Assembly: GCF_006439395.2 (NCBI RefSeq) | Contig: NZ_CP083950.1 | Coordinates: 806,001-870,000 of the forward strand | From: Mesorhizobium sp. B4-1-4 | GTDB lineage: Bacteria > Pseudomonadota > Alphaproteobacteria > Rhizobiales > Rhizobiaceae | DNA length: 64,000 nt | Direction of reading: 5' to 3' | In this document: positions 20,281 to 30,369 of the stretch, one piece after another | Layout of the letters: each line of letters starts with the position of its first letter | Position numbering within the stretch: the stretch's first letter is position 1 | Made by a program: the position numbers and the translations under genes | The notes under the pieces: model-generated | Told to the model about the DNA's origin: nothing | What the model saw: only the letters and a program-made list of their open reading frames with translations | Database searches by the model: none

Positions 20281-23169
20281 TCACGCCTGCGTCAACGGAT
20301 ACTGCTCTTTCAGCGTCCTCAGCACCTGGTCGCCGGGCATCGGCGCGCCGAACATGAAGCTCTGCACATATTCGCAGCCCATCTGGCGCAGTTCCAGCGC
20401 ATCGCGCTCGTCGGCGATACCCTCGGCAACCACCGAAAGACCGAGCTCATGCGCCATGTTGACCATGGACTTGAGCAGCACGGCGCGCTTGGGCGTGTTG
20501 TCGTCGACAAAACTCTTGTCGATCTTGATCGTATCGAAAGGGAAACGCGTGAGGTAGGCGAGCGAGGAATAGCCGGTGCCGAAATCGTCCAGCGACAGGC
20601 CGATGCCGAGCTGCTTCAGCTTGGTCAGCACGTGGGCGGTCTGCTCGGGATTGTCCATTACCAGGGATTCGGTGAGCTCGAGCCGGAAGCAGCGCGGCTT
20701 CAGATTGGCCCGCGCGATGACGGAGCGGACATCGCTGACCAGGTCGCGGCGGATGAGCTGGCGGCTGGACAGGTTGACCGAAACCGACAGCGGCGCATCG
20801 CCGATCTGCTTTTGCCATCCCGCCAGATCCTCGGCCGCCTGCTGCATGGCGAACAGCCCAAGCTGCACGATCAGCCCGCAGCTTTCGGCGACCGGAATGA
20901 AATCGGCAGGCGGGATCATGCCGCGGCGCGGATGATCCCAGCGCAGCAACGCTTCGAAACCGGCAACGCTGCCGTCTTCCAGGCGCACGATCGGCTGGTA
21001 GGCAAGCGTGAACTCGCGCCGTTCGATGGCGCGCCTTAAATCGGATTCAAACTGCAGCCGGTCGGTGCCGACGGTGCGGAAAGCCGGGCGGAACGGCTCG
21101 ATCCTGTCGCCGCCGAAGCGCTTGGCCTGGTGCATGGCAAGCTCGGCGTCCTTGACCATGTCCTCGGCCGAGCTCTGGGCCGATGTCCAGGTGATCAGGC
21201 CGATCGAGGCAGTCAGCACGATCTCGCGCTTGGCAAAGGTGATCGGGTTGTTGATCGCATGCTTGATGGCATCCGCCACGCCGGCGATGCGGGCAGGGTC
21301 CTGTTCGGACAGCAGCATCAGCGCGAACTGGTCGCCGGCGAAGCGCGACAGCGAATCCTTCGGCTTCAGCAGCCGGTGCAACCGGCGTGCTATGGTGAGC
21401 AGGATGGTGTCGCCGGCCGAGATGCCGAGCCCGTCATTGACCTGCTTGAAGCGGTCGATATCGATGACGAACACGGTCGGACGCACCTTCTCTTCGGTGC
21501 GGGCGATCGAGATGATCGCCTCCAGCCGGTTCATGAACAATTCACGATTCGGCAGGCCGGTCAGATTGTCGTGCACGGCGTCGTGCAGCAGCCGCTCCTC
21601 GGACTTCTTCTGCTCGGTGACATCGACCATGGTGCCGACGCAGCGGATGACCTCGCCGTCCGACCCGATCACCGGGCGCGCCCGCAAGGCGAACCAGTGA
21701 TAGTGCCCGTCGGCGCCGCGCAGGCGGAAATTCTGTGCCACCCGGCCACGGCGGTGCTCCAGCACCACGTCGAGCGTCGTGCGGAACGTGTCGCGGTCAT
21801 CGGCATGCAGCACCGGCAGCCAGTTGCGCGCCGCACCTCCCAGGCTGTTGGGCGCCAGCCCGAGCTGGATGCTAACATCAGGTTTGGTGACGACGCGATC
21901 GCGCAGCACGTCCCAATCCCACACTGTGTCGCCTGATCCCGCGACCGCCAGCGCCTGGCGTTCGAGGTCGGAGAACAGCCCTTGGTGCAGCGCGCCGCCG
22001 GCAAAGGCGTGCTGCATGACGGTGAAGCCAATCAACAGGATGATGAGGATCAAGCCACCGCCGAGCGCCGGCTGGGCGATGTCATTGTCGAGCATGCCGG
22101 TGATCGCCATCCAAGACCCGCATAGCCACAACAGCACCATGACCCAACTGGGCACCAGCATGATGGCGCGGTCATAGCCGCGTATGCCGAGGAAGATGAT
22201 CAGGCCGAGCCCGGTCAGCGCGGTGGCCGCGAAGGACAATCTGGCGATACCGGCGGCTACCGCCGGGTCGACAATGGCGACGCCGGCGATCAGCAGCAGC
22301 CCCAGTATCCAGACCAGCGCGCCATAGCTGAAGTGGCCGTGCCATCGGTTGAGATTGAGATAGGCGAACAGGAACACCACGAAAGTGCCCGCCAGCGCCA
22401 CCTCCGTTCCCGCTCGCCACATCTGCTCATTGCCAGGCGAGATTTCGATGATCTTGTTGAGGAAACCGAAATCGACGCAGATATAGGCAAGCACTGCCCA
22501 GGCGAGCGCCGCCGTCGCCGGGAACATCGAGGTGCCCTTGACCACGAACAGGATAGTCAGGAACAGCGCCAGAAGGCCGGCGATGCCGATGACGATGCCG
22601 CGAAACAGCGTGTAGGAATTGACCGAGTCCTTGTAGGATTCCGGGTCCCAGAGATAGACTTGGGGCAGCTTCGGCGAGGCGAGTTCGGCGATGAAGGTGA
22701 TCACCGTGCCGGGATTCAGCGTCACCCGGAACACGTCGGCGTCGGGGCTGGTCTGGCGGTCTAGCGCGAAGCCTTCGCTGGGCGTGATGGCGGCGATGCG
22801 TGTTGAGCCGAGATCAGGCCAGAAGATGCCGGAATTCACCAGCCGGAAATGCGGAGCGACGATCAGCCGGTCAAGCTGCTGGTCGGTGGTGTTGGCGAGC
22901 GCGAAGACCGCCCAGTCGCCGGTCGAACGGGCATCGTTGGCCTCGACCTCGATGCGCCGCACGATGCCATCCGGCCCGGGCGCGGTCGACACCTGGAAGT
23001 TCTCACCCTGGTTGCGGTAGATCTCGACAGCGCCTGAGAGGTCGAGCGCGACATCGTCGCGGGCAATCTTGATCGGTTCGACGGCAAAGGCCGACGAAGC
23101 CGCGCACAGCGTCAGGATTGCCGCGAGGACAAAGGCGAAGAGCGGCCCGTTTCGCAGGAAATTCGTCAA
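20281..23169 (-). CDS. Membrane PAS-GGDEF-EAL protein, degenerate GGDEF, intact EAL
   Basis: 962 residues. A signal peptide (1-30) is followed by a ~155-residue periplasmic domain (31-185), seven or eight membrane helices (186-390), a PAS fold (~400-520), GGDEF (~525-690) and EAL (~705-955). The GGDEF signature is AGDQF at 611-615, so cyclase activity is unlikely. The EAL motifs look complete: EALLRW (739-744), NLSSRQ, ELTES (831-835), DDFGTGYSS (861-869), IKIDKSFV and AEGI. Expected activity is c-di-GMP hydrolysis, gated by periplasmic and PAS input. The apparent start is TTG at 23169 with AAGGA seven bases ahead. It starts three bases after the GNAT stop, ending a four-gene minus-strand run. 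Confidence 0.9.
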   Translation of the reverse strand: MTNFLRNGPLFAFVLAAILTLCAASSAFAVEPIKIARDDVALDLSGAVEIYRNQGENFQVSTAPGPDGIVRRIEVEANDARSTGDWAVFALANTTDQQLDRLIVAPHFRLVNSGIFWPDLGSTRIAAITPSEGFALDRQTSPDADVFRVTLNPGTVITFIAELASPKLPQVYLWDPESYKDSVNSYTLFRGIVIGIAGLLALFLTILFVVKGTSMFPATAALAWAVLAYICVDFGFLNKIIEISPGNEQMWRAGTEVALAGTFVVFLFAYLNLNRWHGHFSYGALVWILGLLLIAGVAIVDPAVAAGIARLSFAATALTGLGLIIFLGIRGYDRAIMLVPSWVMVLLWLCGSWMAITGMLDNDIAQPALGGGLILIILLIGFTVMQHAFAGGALHQGLFSDLERQALAVAGSGDTVWDWDVLRDRVVTKPDVSIQLGLAPNSLGGAARNWLPVLHADDRDTFRTTLDVVLEHRRGRVAQNFRLRGADGHYHWFALRARPVIGSDGEVIRCVGTMVDVTEQKKSEERLLHDAVHDNLTGLPNRELFMNRLEAIISIARTEEKVRPTVFVIDIDRFKQVNDGLGISAGDTILLTIARRLHRLLKPKDSLSRFAGDQFALMLLSEQDPARIAGVADAIKHAINNPITFAKREIVLTASIGLITWTSAQSSAEDMVKDAELAMHQAKRFGGDRIEPFRPAFRTVGTDRLQFESDLRRAIERREFTLAYQPIVRLEDGSVAGFEALLRWDHPRRGMIPPADFIPVAESCGLIVQLGLFAMQQAAEDLAGWQKQIGDAPLSVSVNLSSRQLIRRDLVSDVRSVIARANLKPRCFRLELTESLVMDNPEQTAHVLTKLKQLGIGLSLDDFGTGYSSLAYLTRFPFDTIKIDKSFVDDNTPKRAVLLKSMVNMAHELGLSVVAEGIADERDALELRQMGCEYVQSFMFGAPMPGDQVLRTLKEQYPLTQA

Positions 23170-23172
23170 AAA

Positions 23173-23769
23173 TCAGTCCTTCGTTCCAGCGCCCGGCGGA
23201 TCGTCGGTGATCCGGGCGTAGAGGTAGTGGTCCTGCCAGGTGCCATTGATCCTGAGATAGGATCGCAGAAGTCCTTCGCGCCGGAATCCGGCTTTTTCAA
23301 GCACGCGGATCGACCTGATATTGTCGGGAATACAGGCGGCTTCGATCCGGTGCAACCTCAGCGTATCGAAGGCGAAGCGGGCCACCACCTTGACCGCGTC
23401 GGTCATCAGGCCGCGGCCGCCGAAACGCTCGCCGATCCAGTAGCCGACATGGCCGCTTTGCGAGACGCCATGGCGTATGTTGCCGAGCGTGATGCCGCCC
23501 GCCAGCTTGCCGCTCGACTTCTCGAAGATGAAGAAGGCGATCGCGGTGCCCTGCGCATAGTCTTCGCGGTAGCGGCTGATGCGCAGGCGCCACGCCGTAC
23601 GGTCGAGCTCGTCAGGCGTCCAGCGTGGCTCCCACGGCTCCAGGAAGGTACGGCTTTCGCCGCGCAGCGTCGACCATTCACGGTAGTCATTGGTGAATGG
23701 CACGCGCAATGTGACGAGATTGCCCTTCAGTGCCGGCAGGTCACGGCGAAAGAAAGGGAGCGCGAACAC
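23173..23769 (-). CDS. GNAT N-acetyltransferase (RimJ-like)
   Basis: 198 residues of the Acetyltransf_3 type. The acetyl-CoA loop is GYWIGERFGGRGLMTDAV. HRIEAACIPDNIRSIRVLEKAGFRREG is the typical RimJ/RimL C-terminal half. The likely substrate is a protein N-terminus or amino acid, but this cannot be read from sequence. The start appears to be GTG at 23769. It lies 15 bp after the M16 peptidase gene and 3 bp before the EAL gene. Confidence 0.9.
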   Translation of the reverse strand: MFALPFFRRDLPALKGNLVTLRVPFTNDYREWSTLRGESRTFLEPWEPRWTPDELDRTAWRLRISRYREDYAQGTAIAFFIFEKSSGKLAGGITLGNIRHGVSQSGHVGYWIGERFGGRGLMTDAVKVVARFAFDTLRLHRIEAACIPDNIRSIRVLEKAGFRREGLLRSYLRINGTWQDHYLYARITDDPPGAGTKD

Positions 23770-23784
23770 GGCGCTTGTGCGGAC

Positions 23785-25077
23785 TTAGACGGCGAGCCTG
23801 CGGGCCGTGGTCTGCGTGCCAGGAAGCGAATCGAGGATCGCCTCGTATGGTGCCAGCGTACCCACGGGCCCGACAGCGGTAAGCGTCGGCTTGGTCGAGA
23901 ACATGCGCGCCGACAGGTCGGTCAACCTTTCGACCGTCAGTGCAGACAGCCGCTCCATCAGTTCTTCCTTGGCGATCGGGCGGCCGAACAAAAGCAGTTG
24001 GCGCGCGATCTGCGAGGCGCGGCTGGCCGGGCTTTCGGCGGACATGATCAGTCCGGCGCGATATTGCGCGCGCGCCCGGTCGAGTTCTTCCTGCAGGATG
24101 CTTTCGCCGGCCTTCTGCAGTTCATCGATGACGACAGGCACGAGTTCGGCGATGTCGCTCTGGCCTGTCGCGGCATGGACGCCGAAAATGCCTGTGTCGG
24201 AAAAGCCCCAGTGGAAGGCATAGACGGAGTAACACAGGCCGCGCTTCTCGCGAACCTCCTGGAACAGGCGCGATGACATGCCGCCGCCGAGGATCATCGA
24301 CAGCACCTGCGAGGCGTAGAAGTCGCGCACATGATAGGCGCGGCCCTCGAAGCCCAGCACGATCTGTGCGTCCATCAGGTCGCGGTCCTCGCGGAAGTCG
24401 CCGCCGACATACTGCGCGTATTGCGGGATGGTGCTGTCGGCCTTGCTGCGGAAGCCGCCGAGCTGCTTTTCGACCTCGCGCACGAATTTGTCGTGCTTGA
24501 TGTCGCCGGCAGCCACGATCACCATCCGCTCGGCGCCATATTGGCGCTCGATGAAATCGTGCAACTGCTTGGAGGTGAAGGATTTCACCGTTTCCGGCGT
24601 GCCCAGGATCGACCGGCCGATGGTCTGGTGGCGAAAGGCCGTCTCGGTGAAACGGTCGAAGACGATATCGTCGGGCGTATCGTGTGCGGCGCCGATCTCC
24701 TGCAGGATGACATGCTGCTCGCGTTCGAGCTCCTGCGGGTCGAATTCGGATTCCTGCAGGATGTCGGCAAGGATGTCGACGGCCAGCGGCACATCGTCGG
24801 ACAGCACCCTTGCGTAGTAGGAGGTGGTCTCGACGCTGGTGGCGGCGTTGATCTCACCGCCGACGTCCTCGATTTCCGAGGCGATTTCGAAGGCGCTTCG
24901 CCGTTTTGTCCCCTTGAACGCCATGTGCTCGAGCAGATGGGCCATGCCATGCTCTTCGTCACGCTCATTGCGGGCGCCGGACTTGACCCAGGCACCAAGG
25001 GCAACCGATTCGATACTTGGAAGGGTTTCGGTGGCGACTGTCAGGCCGTTCGACAGACGGCTTACCTCAACACCCAT
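23785..25077 (-). CDS. M16 family zinc peptidase (processing-peptidase-like)
   Basis: 430 residues. The inverted zinc motif HLLEH with the downstream glutamate (EIGAAHD region) is in the N-terminal M16 domain (HGMAHLLEHMAFKGT). The C-terminal inactive half contains LGGGMSSRLFQEVREKRGLCYSV. It resembles mitochondrial processing peptidase beta and rhizobial PqqL-like enzymes. The natural substrate is unknown. GGGAG is visible ahead of the ATG at 25077. It lies 14 bp downstream of thrC on the same strand, an arrangement common in Rhizobiales. Confidence 0.93.
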   Translation of the reverse strand: MGVEVSRLSNGLTVATETLPSIESVALGAWVKSGARNERDEEHGMAHLLEHMAFKGTKRRSAFEIASEIEDVGGEINAATSVETTSYYARVLSDDVPLAVDILADILQESEFDPQELEREQHVILQEIGAAHDTPDDIVFDRFTETAFRHQTIGRSILGTPETVKSFTSKQLHDFIERQYGAERMVIVAAGDIKHDKFVREVEKQLGGFRSKADSTIPQYAQYVGGDFREDRDLMDAQIVLGFEGRAYHVRDFYASQVLSMILGGGMSSRLFQEVREKRGLCYSVYAFHWGFSDTGIFGVHAATGQSDIAELVPVVIDELQKAGESILQEELDRARAQYRAGLIMSAESPASRASQIARQLLLFGRPIAKEELMERLSALTVERLTDLSARMFSTKPTLTAVGPVGTLAPYEAILDSLPGTQTTARRLAV

Positions 25078-25091
25078 ATGGCTCTTACTCC

Positions 25092-26489
25092 CTAACGCGC
25101 CGCTCGCGCACGGCGGCCGACGTAATCTTCCACCATTTTCAAGTCGGATGGAAGTACCGTGTATTTTTCCTCAAATGTCATCAATCCGCCAAGCCAAGCG
25201 GGCAGGGCGGGCGAGACCCCGCTGGCGGCCTCGACGGCGGCAGGGAACTTTGCCGGGTGAGCGGTGCCCAGCACCACCATTGGCGTGGCACCTGCAGCCT
25301 TGCCCGACGCCACATGCACCGCTGCCGCCGTGTGCGGATCAAGCAGATAGTCGCTGCCCGCCAGCGTCGAGCGGATAGTGGCGGCGACCTCGTCCATTTC
25401 AGCGCGGCCGGCGTCGAATTCGGACCGCATCCTGGCGATTTCCGCCGCTTCGATGGTGAAGGCGCCCGATTGCTTGAGGCCTGCCATATAGCGCCGCACG
25501 GTCGCCGCGTCGCGGTTGGAGGCCTCGAACAACAGGCGTTCGAAATTCGACGATACCTGGATGTCCATCGACGGCGAGGTGGTGGCGAAGACGCCTTTGG
25601 TGCGGTATTCGCCGGTCGCGAAGGTGCGGGCGAGTATGTCGTTGTCGTTGGTGGCGATGACCAGCCGTTCGATCGGCAGGCCCATCTTCTTGGCGGCGTA
25701 GCCGGCGAAGATGTCGCCGAAATTGCCGGTCGGCACCGTGAACGATATCGGCCTATCCGGTGCGCCGAGAGACAGCGCCGAGGAGAAATAATAGACGATC
25801 TGGGCCATGATGCGCGCCCAGTTGATCGAATTGACCCCCGAAAGCGCCACCCGATCCCGGAAGGGGTGATCGTTGAACATGTCCTTGAGCAGGCCCTGGC
25901 AATCGTCGAAATTGCCCTCGATTGCCAGCGCGTGGACGTTTTCAGCCTTGGACGTCGTCATCTGCCGCTGCTGCACGGGCGAAACCCGGCCATGCGGGAA
26001 AAGGATGAAGATGTCAGTGCGGCTGCGTCCGGCAAAGGCGTCGATTGCCGCGCCGCCGGTATCGCCCGAAGTGGCGCCGACGATGGTGGCATGCCGGCCG
26101 CGTTCGGCAAGCATGTGGTCCATCAGCCGGGCGAGCAGCTGCATCGCCACGTCCTTGAACGCCAGCGTCGGTCCATGGAAGAGTTCGAGGACAAACGTGT
26201 TGGGCCCGGTCTGGACCAACGGACAGACAGCCTCGTGGCGGAAGGTGGCGTAGGCTTCGCGGACCAGGCGTTCGAAGACCGGCGCCGGGATGTCGCCGCC
26301 AAGGAAGGGCGACAGCACGCGGATGGCGAGGTCTGGATAGGCAAGGCCGCGCATGGCGCGGATCTCGGATGGCGAAAACTGGGGCCACTCGCGCGGTACG
26401 TAAAGCCCGCCATCGCGCGCCAGTCCCGCCAGCACCGCGTCAGAAAATCCAAGCGCGGGCGCTTCCCCGCGGGTACTCACATATTGCAT
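25092..26489 (-). CDS. thrC: Threonine synthase
   Basis: 465 residues, the usual length. N-terminus MQYVSTRGEAPALGF. The PLP lysine is in GPTLAFKDVAMQ, and GATSGDTGGAA and TVPTGNFGDIFAGY bind the cofactor phosphate. It converts O-phosphohomoserine (the ThrB product) to threonine in the cytosol. The frame runs upstream to 26528, but homologous sequence begins at 26489. First gene of a probable thrC-M16-GNAT-EAL transcription unit. Confidence 0.96.
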   Translation of the reverse strand: MQYVSTRGEAPALGFSDAVLAGLARDGGLYVPREWPQFSPSEIRAMRGLAYPDLAIRVLSPFLGGDIPAPVFERLVREAYATFRHEAVCPLVQTGPNTFVLELFHGPTLAFKDVAMQLLARLMDHMLAERGRHATIVGATSGDTGGAAIDAFAGRSRTDIFILFPHGRVSPVQQRQMTTSKAENVHALAIEGNFDDCQGLLKDMFNDHPFRDRVALSGVNSINWARIMAQIVYYFSSALSLGAPDRPISFTVPTGNFGDIFAGYAAKKMGLPIERLVIATNDNDILARTFATGEYRTKGVFATTSPSMDIQVSSNFERLLFEASNRDAATVRRYMAGLKQSGAFTIEAAEIARMRSEFDAGRAEMDEVAATIRSTLAGSDYLLDPHTAAAVHVASGKAAGATPMVVLGTAHPAKFPAAVEAASGVSPALPAWLGGLMTFEEKYTVLPSDLKMVEDYVGRRARAAR

Positions 26490-26617
26490 GTCACAGATCC
26501 GTTGCCGCTTGGCTTTTCCGTTCACCACAAGGTGGTTAATTTCTGTGCTGGCTCAGTCGCATTTTTGCCGCGCGGTTGATATACGTCACCAGCTTTGCGA
26601 GAGGGAAGAGCAGTTTC

Positions 26618-27346
26618 ATGGCGTTTCATACATTCGGCGGTCGCTTTGTGGCGGGTCTTGCGTTCACCGGCTTTATGCTCGCCGCCGCCGGTTGCCAATC
26701 AAGCGACAACGGCATCCTGAACCTTGGCTTCGGCAAGAAGGATCCGACAGCGCCACCGCCGCCGCAGGATCCCAAAATCCTGACCAGCCAATTGAACGCC
26801 TATTGCCCGAAGGTCACGCTGCGTGACGGAACGGCCTTCTTCAACACCTACGTCAAGGATGTGCAGAAGCCCAAGCCGAGGCTCAAGAAGACCGGTGATG
26901 CCGCGCAGGATGCCGCGGCCCAAGCCGCGGCTGACGCAGCAGCCGCCACACCGCCCGACGATTCGGCGAGGATCATTTACCAGGCGTCGATCAGCGACGT
27001 GACCCGCGATTGCAGCCGTGCCGACGGGCAACTGACTATGAAGATCGCGGTCGCCGGCAAGGTCGTTCCAGGACCGAAATTCGCGCCCGGCACCATCACC
27101 ATGCCGATCCGCACCGCCGTGATGCACGGCACCGACGTGCTTTATTCGCAGATTCATCAGTATCAGGTCCAGGTGACCGATCCCTCGGTCGCCACCCAGT
27201 TCGTCTTTACCGATTCCAATATCGTGGTGCCCGCACCGACGGCGCCGGACTATCAGGCCTATGCCGGCTACGACGAAACCGCGCCGAAGGCGACGACGGA
27301 CAAGCCGAAGAAGACCCACAGGAAGAAGGCCGCGGCGATAAACTAG
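26618..27346 (+). CDS. Predicted lipoprotein of unknown function
   Basis: 242 residues. A signal peptide ends in the lipobox LAAAGC, so the mature protein would start at Cys and be lipidated. A Pro-rich linker, a conserved-looking core (LNAYCPKVTLRDGTAFFNTY, IIYQASISDVTRDC, ITMPIRTAVMHGTDVLY, FVFTDSNIVVP), an Ala-rich insert (~85-110) and a Lys-rich tail KPKKTHRKKAAA follow. I do not recognise a characterised function. A strong GAGGGAAGAG at 26601-26610 sets the start. It is transcribed divergently from thrC and is only 7 bp from the convergent HAD gene. Confidence 0.8.
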   Translation: MAFHTFGGRFVAGLAFTGFMLAAAGCQSSDNGILNLGFGKKDPTAPPPPQDPKILTSQLNAYCPKVTLRDGTAFFNTYVKDVQKPKPRLKKTGDAAQDAAAQAAADAAAATPPDDSARIIYQASISDVTRDCSRADGQLTMKIAVAGKVVPGPKFAPGTITMPIRTAVMHGTDVLYSQIHQYQVQVTDPSVATQFVFTDSNIVVPAPTAPDYQAYAGYDETAPKATTDKPKKTHRKKAAAIN

Positions 27347-27353
27347 ACGTTGC

Positions 27354-28043
27354 TCAAGCGTCGGCCGACCATTCCGACAGCGCCGCGATCACGCTTTTCA
27401 GTTCCGCCCAGCGGCGGATGACCGTCTCGGCGCCGGCCTCCGTCAGCGCGTCGGCATGGCCGGGATAGGTGTGGCTGGCGCCGGTGAAGCCGATCACCCG
27501 CATGCCGGCCGTCCTGGCACCGGTGACGCCGTGCACGGAGTCCTCGATGACGAAGGTGTTGGCCGGCTTGGCGTTGAGTTTTTCAGCGGCGAACAGGAAC
27601 ACGTCCGGAGCCGGCTTGGTTTTGCCGGTGGGCGTTTCCAGCGCCGAGAAGATACGGCCGGCGAAAAACGGCAGCAGATGCACTTTCTCCAGCATGAAAT
27701 CGATCCGCTCCGAGCGGGAGTTGGAGCAGATGCAGCGTTGCGCCGTGACGGAGGCGACCGCTTCGCGCACGCCTTCAATGGCACGCACGTCGCTGCGCAG
27801 TTTCCTGTCGACCAGGTCCTCTGCACGATCGATCAGCGACACCTGGAACGGGATCTTGGACTTCTCCTCTATCCGGATAAGGATGTCCTTGAACGTCAGG
27901 CCCGCATAGGTCTCGGCAATCTCTTCCGCCGAGATTTCGTATCCGGCCAGGGTTATCAGCTCAGCCTCGACCCGTGCGGCGATGATTTCGGAATCGACGA
28001 GAACGCCGTCGCAATCGAAGATGACAAGGTCTGGCTGGGGCAT
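27354..28043 (-). CDS. HAD-family phosphatase (beta-phosphoglucomutase-like)
   Basis: 229 residues. Motif I is VIFDCDGVLVDSE, motif II is ICSNSRSERI, motif III is the lysine in GKTKPAPDVF, and motif IV is VIEDSVHGVTGARTAGM. The cap is helical, as in subfamily IA phosphatases such as Gph and YieH. Substrate unknown. The ATG at 28043 directly precedes the conserved core. A methionine five codons further up is possible. Confidence 0.9.
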   Translation of the reverse strand: MPQPDLVIFDCDGVLVDSEIIAARVEAELITLAGYEISAEEIAETYAGLTFKDILIRIEEKSKIPFQVSLIDRAEDLVDRKLRSDVRAIEGVREAVASVTAQRCICSNSRSERIDFMLEKVHLLPFFAGRIFSALETPTGKTKPAPDVFLFAAEKLNAKPANTFVIEDSVHGVTGARTAGMRVIGFTGASHTYPGHADALTEAGAETVIRRWAELKSVIAALSEWSADA

Positions 28044-28173
28044 GGTGATCCGGAACAAGGAGGAGGAGGAATGGCCGCTCAGGGCTCAAGCGGCGCGGCA
28101 TACACCAATGGGCCGGCCTTCGCAAACCTGACCGGCCATCCGGCGGGCCTTCACCGAATATTTACGCTGATCG

Positions 28174-28181
28174 GTAACCAT
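28174..28181 (+). promoter_or_regulatory. Possible CtrA half-site upstream of ccrM
   Basis: GTAACCAT differs by one base from the CtrA half-site TTAACCAT and lies 40 bp before the ccrM start. CtrA is known to activate ccrM in Caulobacter. A second half-site at the standard spacing is not convincing, so this is tentative. Confidence 0.25.
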
Positions 28182-28193
28182 AACGGGGAGTAA

Positions 28194-29354
<1,161 letters not shown>

Positions 29355-29362
29355 TTGCTCGA

Positions 29363-29746
29363 TCAGGCCTTGTCTTCCTCAAGGATGATTTCGGTGATCT
29401 CGCCTTTGGCCATCAGCGATAGCTGGTTGGCGAAGCGGGACAGGCGCGCATAGTCGGTTCGCAGCCGAACGCGCGCAAAATCACGATCATCGATGTCTTC
29501 AGCGACCTCGATCCTTACGAACAAGTGGCCGACGCCATCTGCCGGAAAGACCGAAATGTTAATCAAGCCGGGTGACTTCAGTGCCAGGTCTGAGCGCTGG
29601 ATCGGATATGCCTGCAGCGATGCGATGAATTCGCCGACTTCGTTGGTCGGAAAATATGCGTCGCCATGTCCGTGGAAGTGGCCGCGCTCGATATTGGCGT
29701 CGAGTGTCGACCACTCCGAATTAAACCTCAAAACAAGCCTGCCCAT
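29363..29746 (-). CDS. Small protein of unknown function
   Basis: 127 residues, acidic, with no membrane segment or signal. It reads as a plausible alpha/beta domain (LVLRFNSEWSTLDANIERGHFHGHGDAYFP, then FVRIEVAEDIDDRDFARVRLRTDYARL). I do not recognise the family. It follows a HAD-phosphatase gene on the same strand by 11 bp and is convergent with ccrM. The HFHGHGDAYF cluster of three histidines could be a metal site, but that is speculation. Confidence 0.6.
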   Translation of the reverse strand: MGRLVLRFNSEWSTLDANIERGHFHGHGDAYFPTNEVGEFIASLQAYPIQRSDLALKSPGLINISVFPADGVGHLFVRIEVAEDIDDRDFARVRLRTDYARLSRFANQLSLMAKGEITEIILEEDKA

Positions 29747-29757
29747 ATCGGACGAGG

Positions 29758-30369
29758 TTAGGTCACGACGCCGAGGCGTTCAAGATCTGCTTGAAGCGTC
29801 TTGGCATCGGTGAACAGCACGGCTTGCCAGCCGGCGGCCCTGGCACCGTCGACATTCTTCTGGCTGTCGTCGATGAACAGCGTCGCGGACGGTTCGAGGC
29901 CGAACGCAGCCACGTGATGGTCGTAAATGTCACGATCCGGCTTGATCTTGCCGATCTCGCCGGAGATGGTCACACCACGTGGACGATCGAGGAAGTCGAA
30001 GCGTTTGCGGGCTTCGGCCAAGGTATCGGCGGCGAAGTTGGTCAGCATGGTCACATCATGGCCGCGCTCGATCAGGCCGAGCATGATGGCGACGCTGTCG
30101 TCATAAGCATGCGGCACCATGTCGTGCCAATGCCTTCGAAAATTGCGAATGTTTTCCGCGTGATCGGGATGCTCGGCGATCAGCAGCGCCTCGGCTTCTT
30201 CCCAGGTCCGGCCGCGATCCTGCTCGATGTTCCAGTCATGCGTGCAGACATTGTCGAAGAACCATTTCCGCTCCGTCTCGTCGGGAATCAGCCGGCTGAA
30301 CGGAATGCTGGGATCGTAATGGAGCAACACTTTGCCGATGTCGAAAACGATGTGGCGGACTTCAGTCAT
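29758..30369 (-). CDS. HAD-family hydrolase (YihX-like)
   Basis: 203 residues. Motif I is VFDIGKVLLHYD, where the second position after the nucleophile is Gly rather than Asp, as in YihX-type sugar phosphatases. Motif II is TNFAAD, motif III is the lysine in GKIKPDRDIYD, and motif IV is FIDDSQKNVDGARAAG. It is probably a small-molecule phosphatase with the substrate unknown. Its start overlaps the end of mutY by 8 bp on the same strand, so the two are likely co-expressed. Confidence 0.9.
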   Translation of the reverse strand: MTEVRHIVFDIGKVLLHYDPSIPFSRLIPDETERKWFFDNVCTHDWNIEQDRGRTWEEAEALLIAEHPDHAENIRNFRRHWHDMVPHAYDDSVAIMLGLIERGHDVTMLTNFAADTLAEARKRFDFLDRPRGVTISGEIGKIKPDRDIYDHHVAAFGLEPSATLFIDDSQKNVDGARAAGWQAVLFTDAKTLQADLERLGVVT

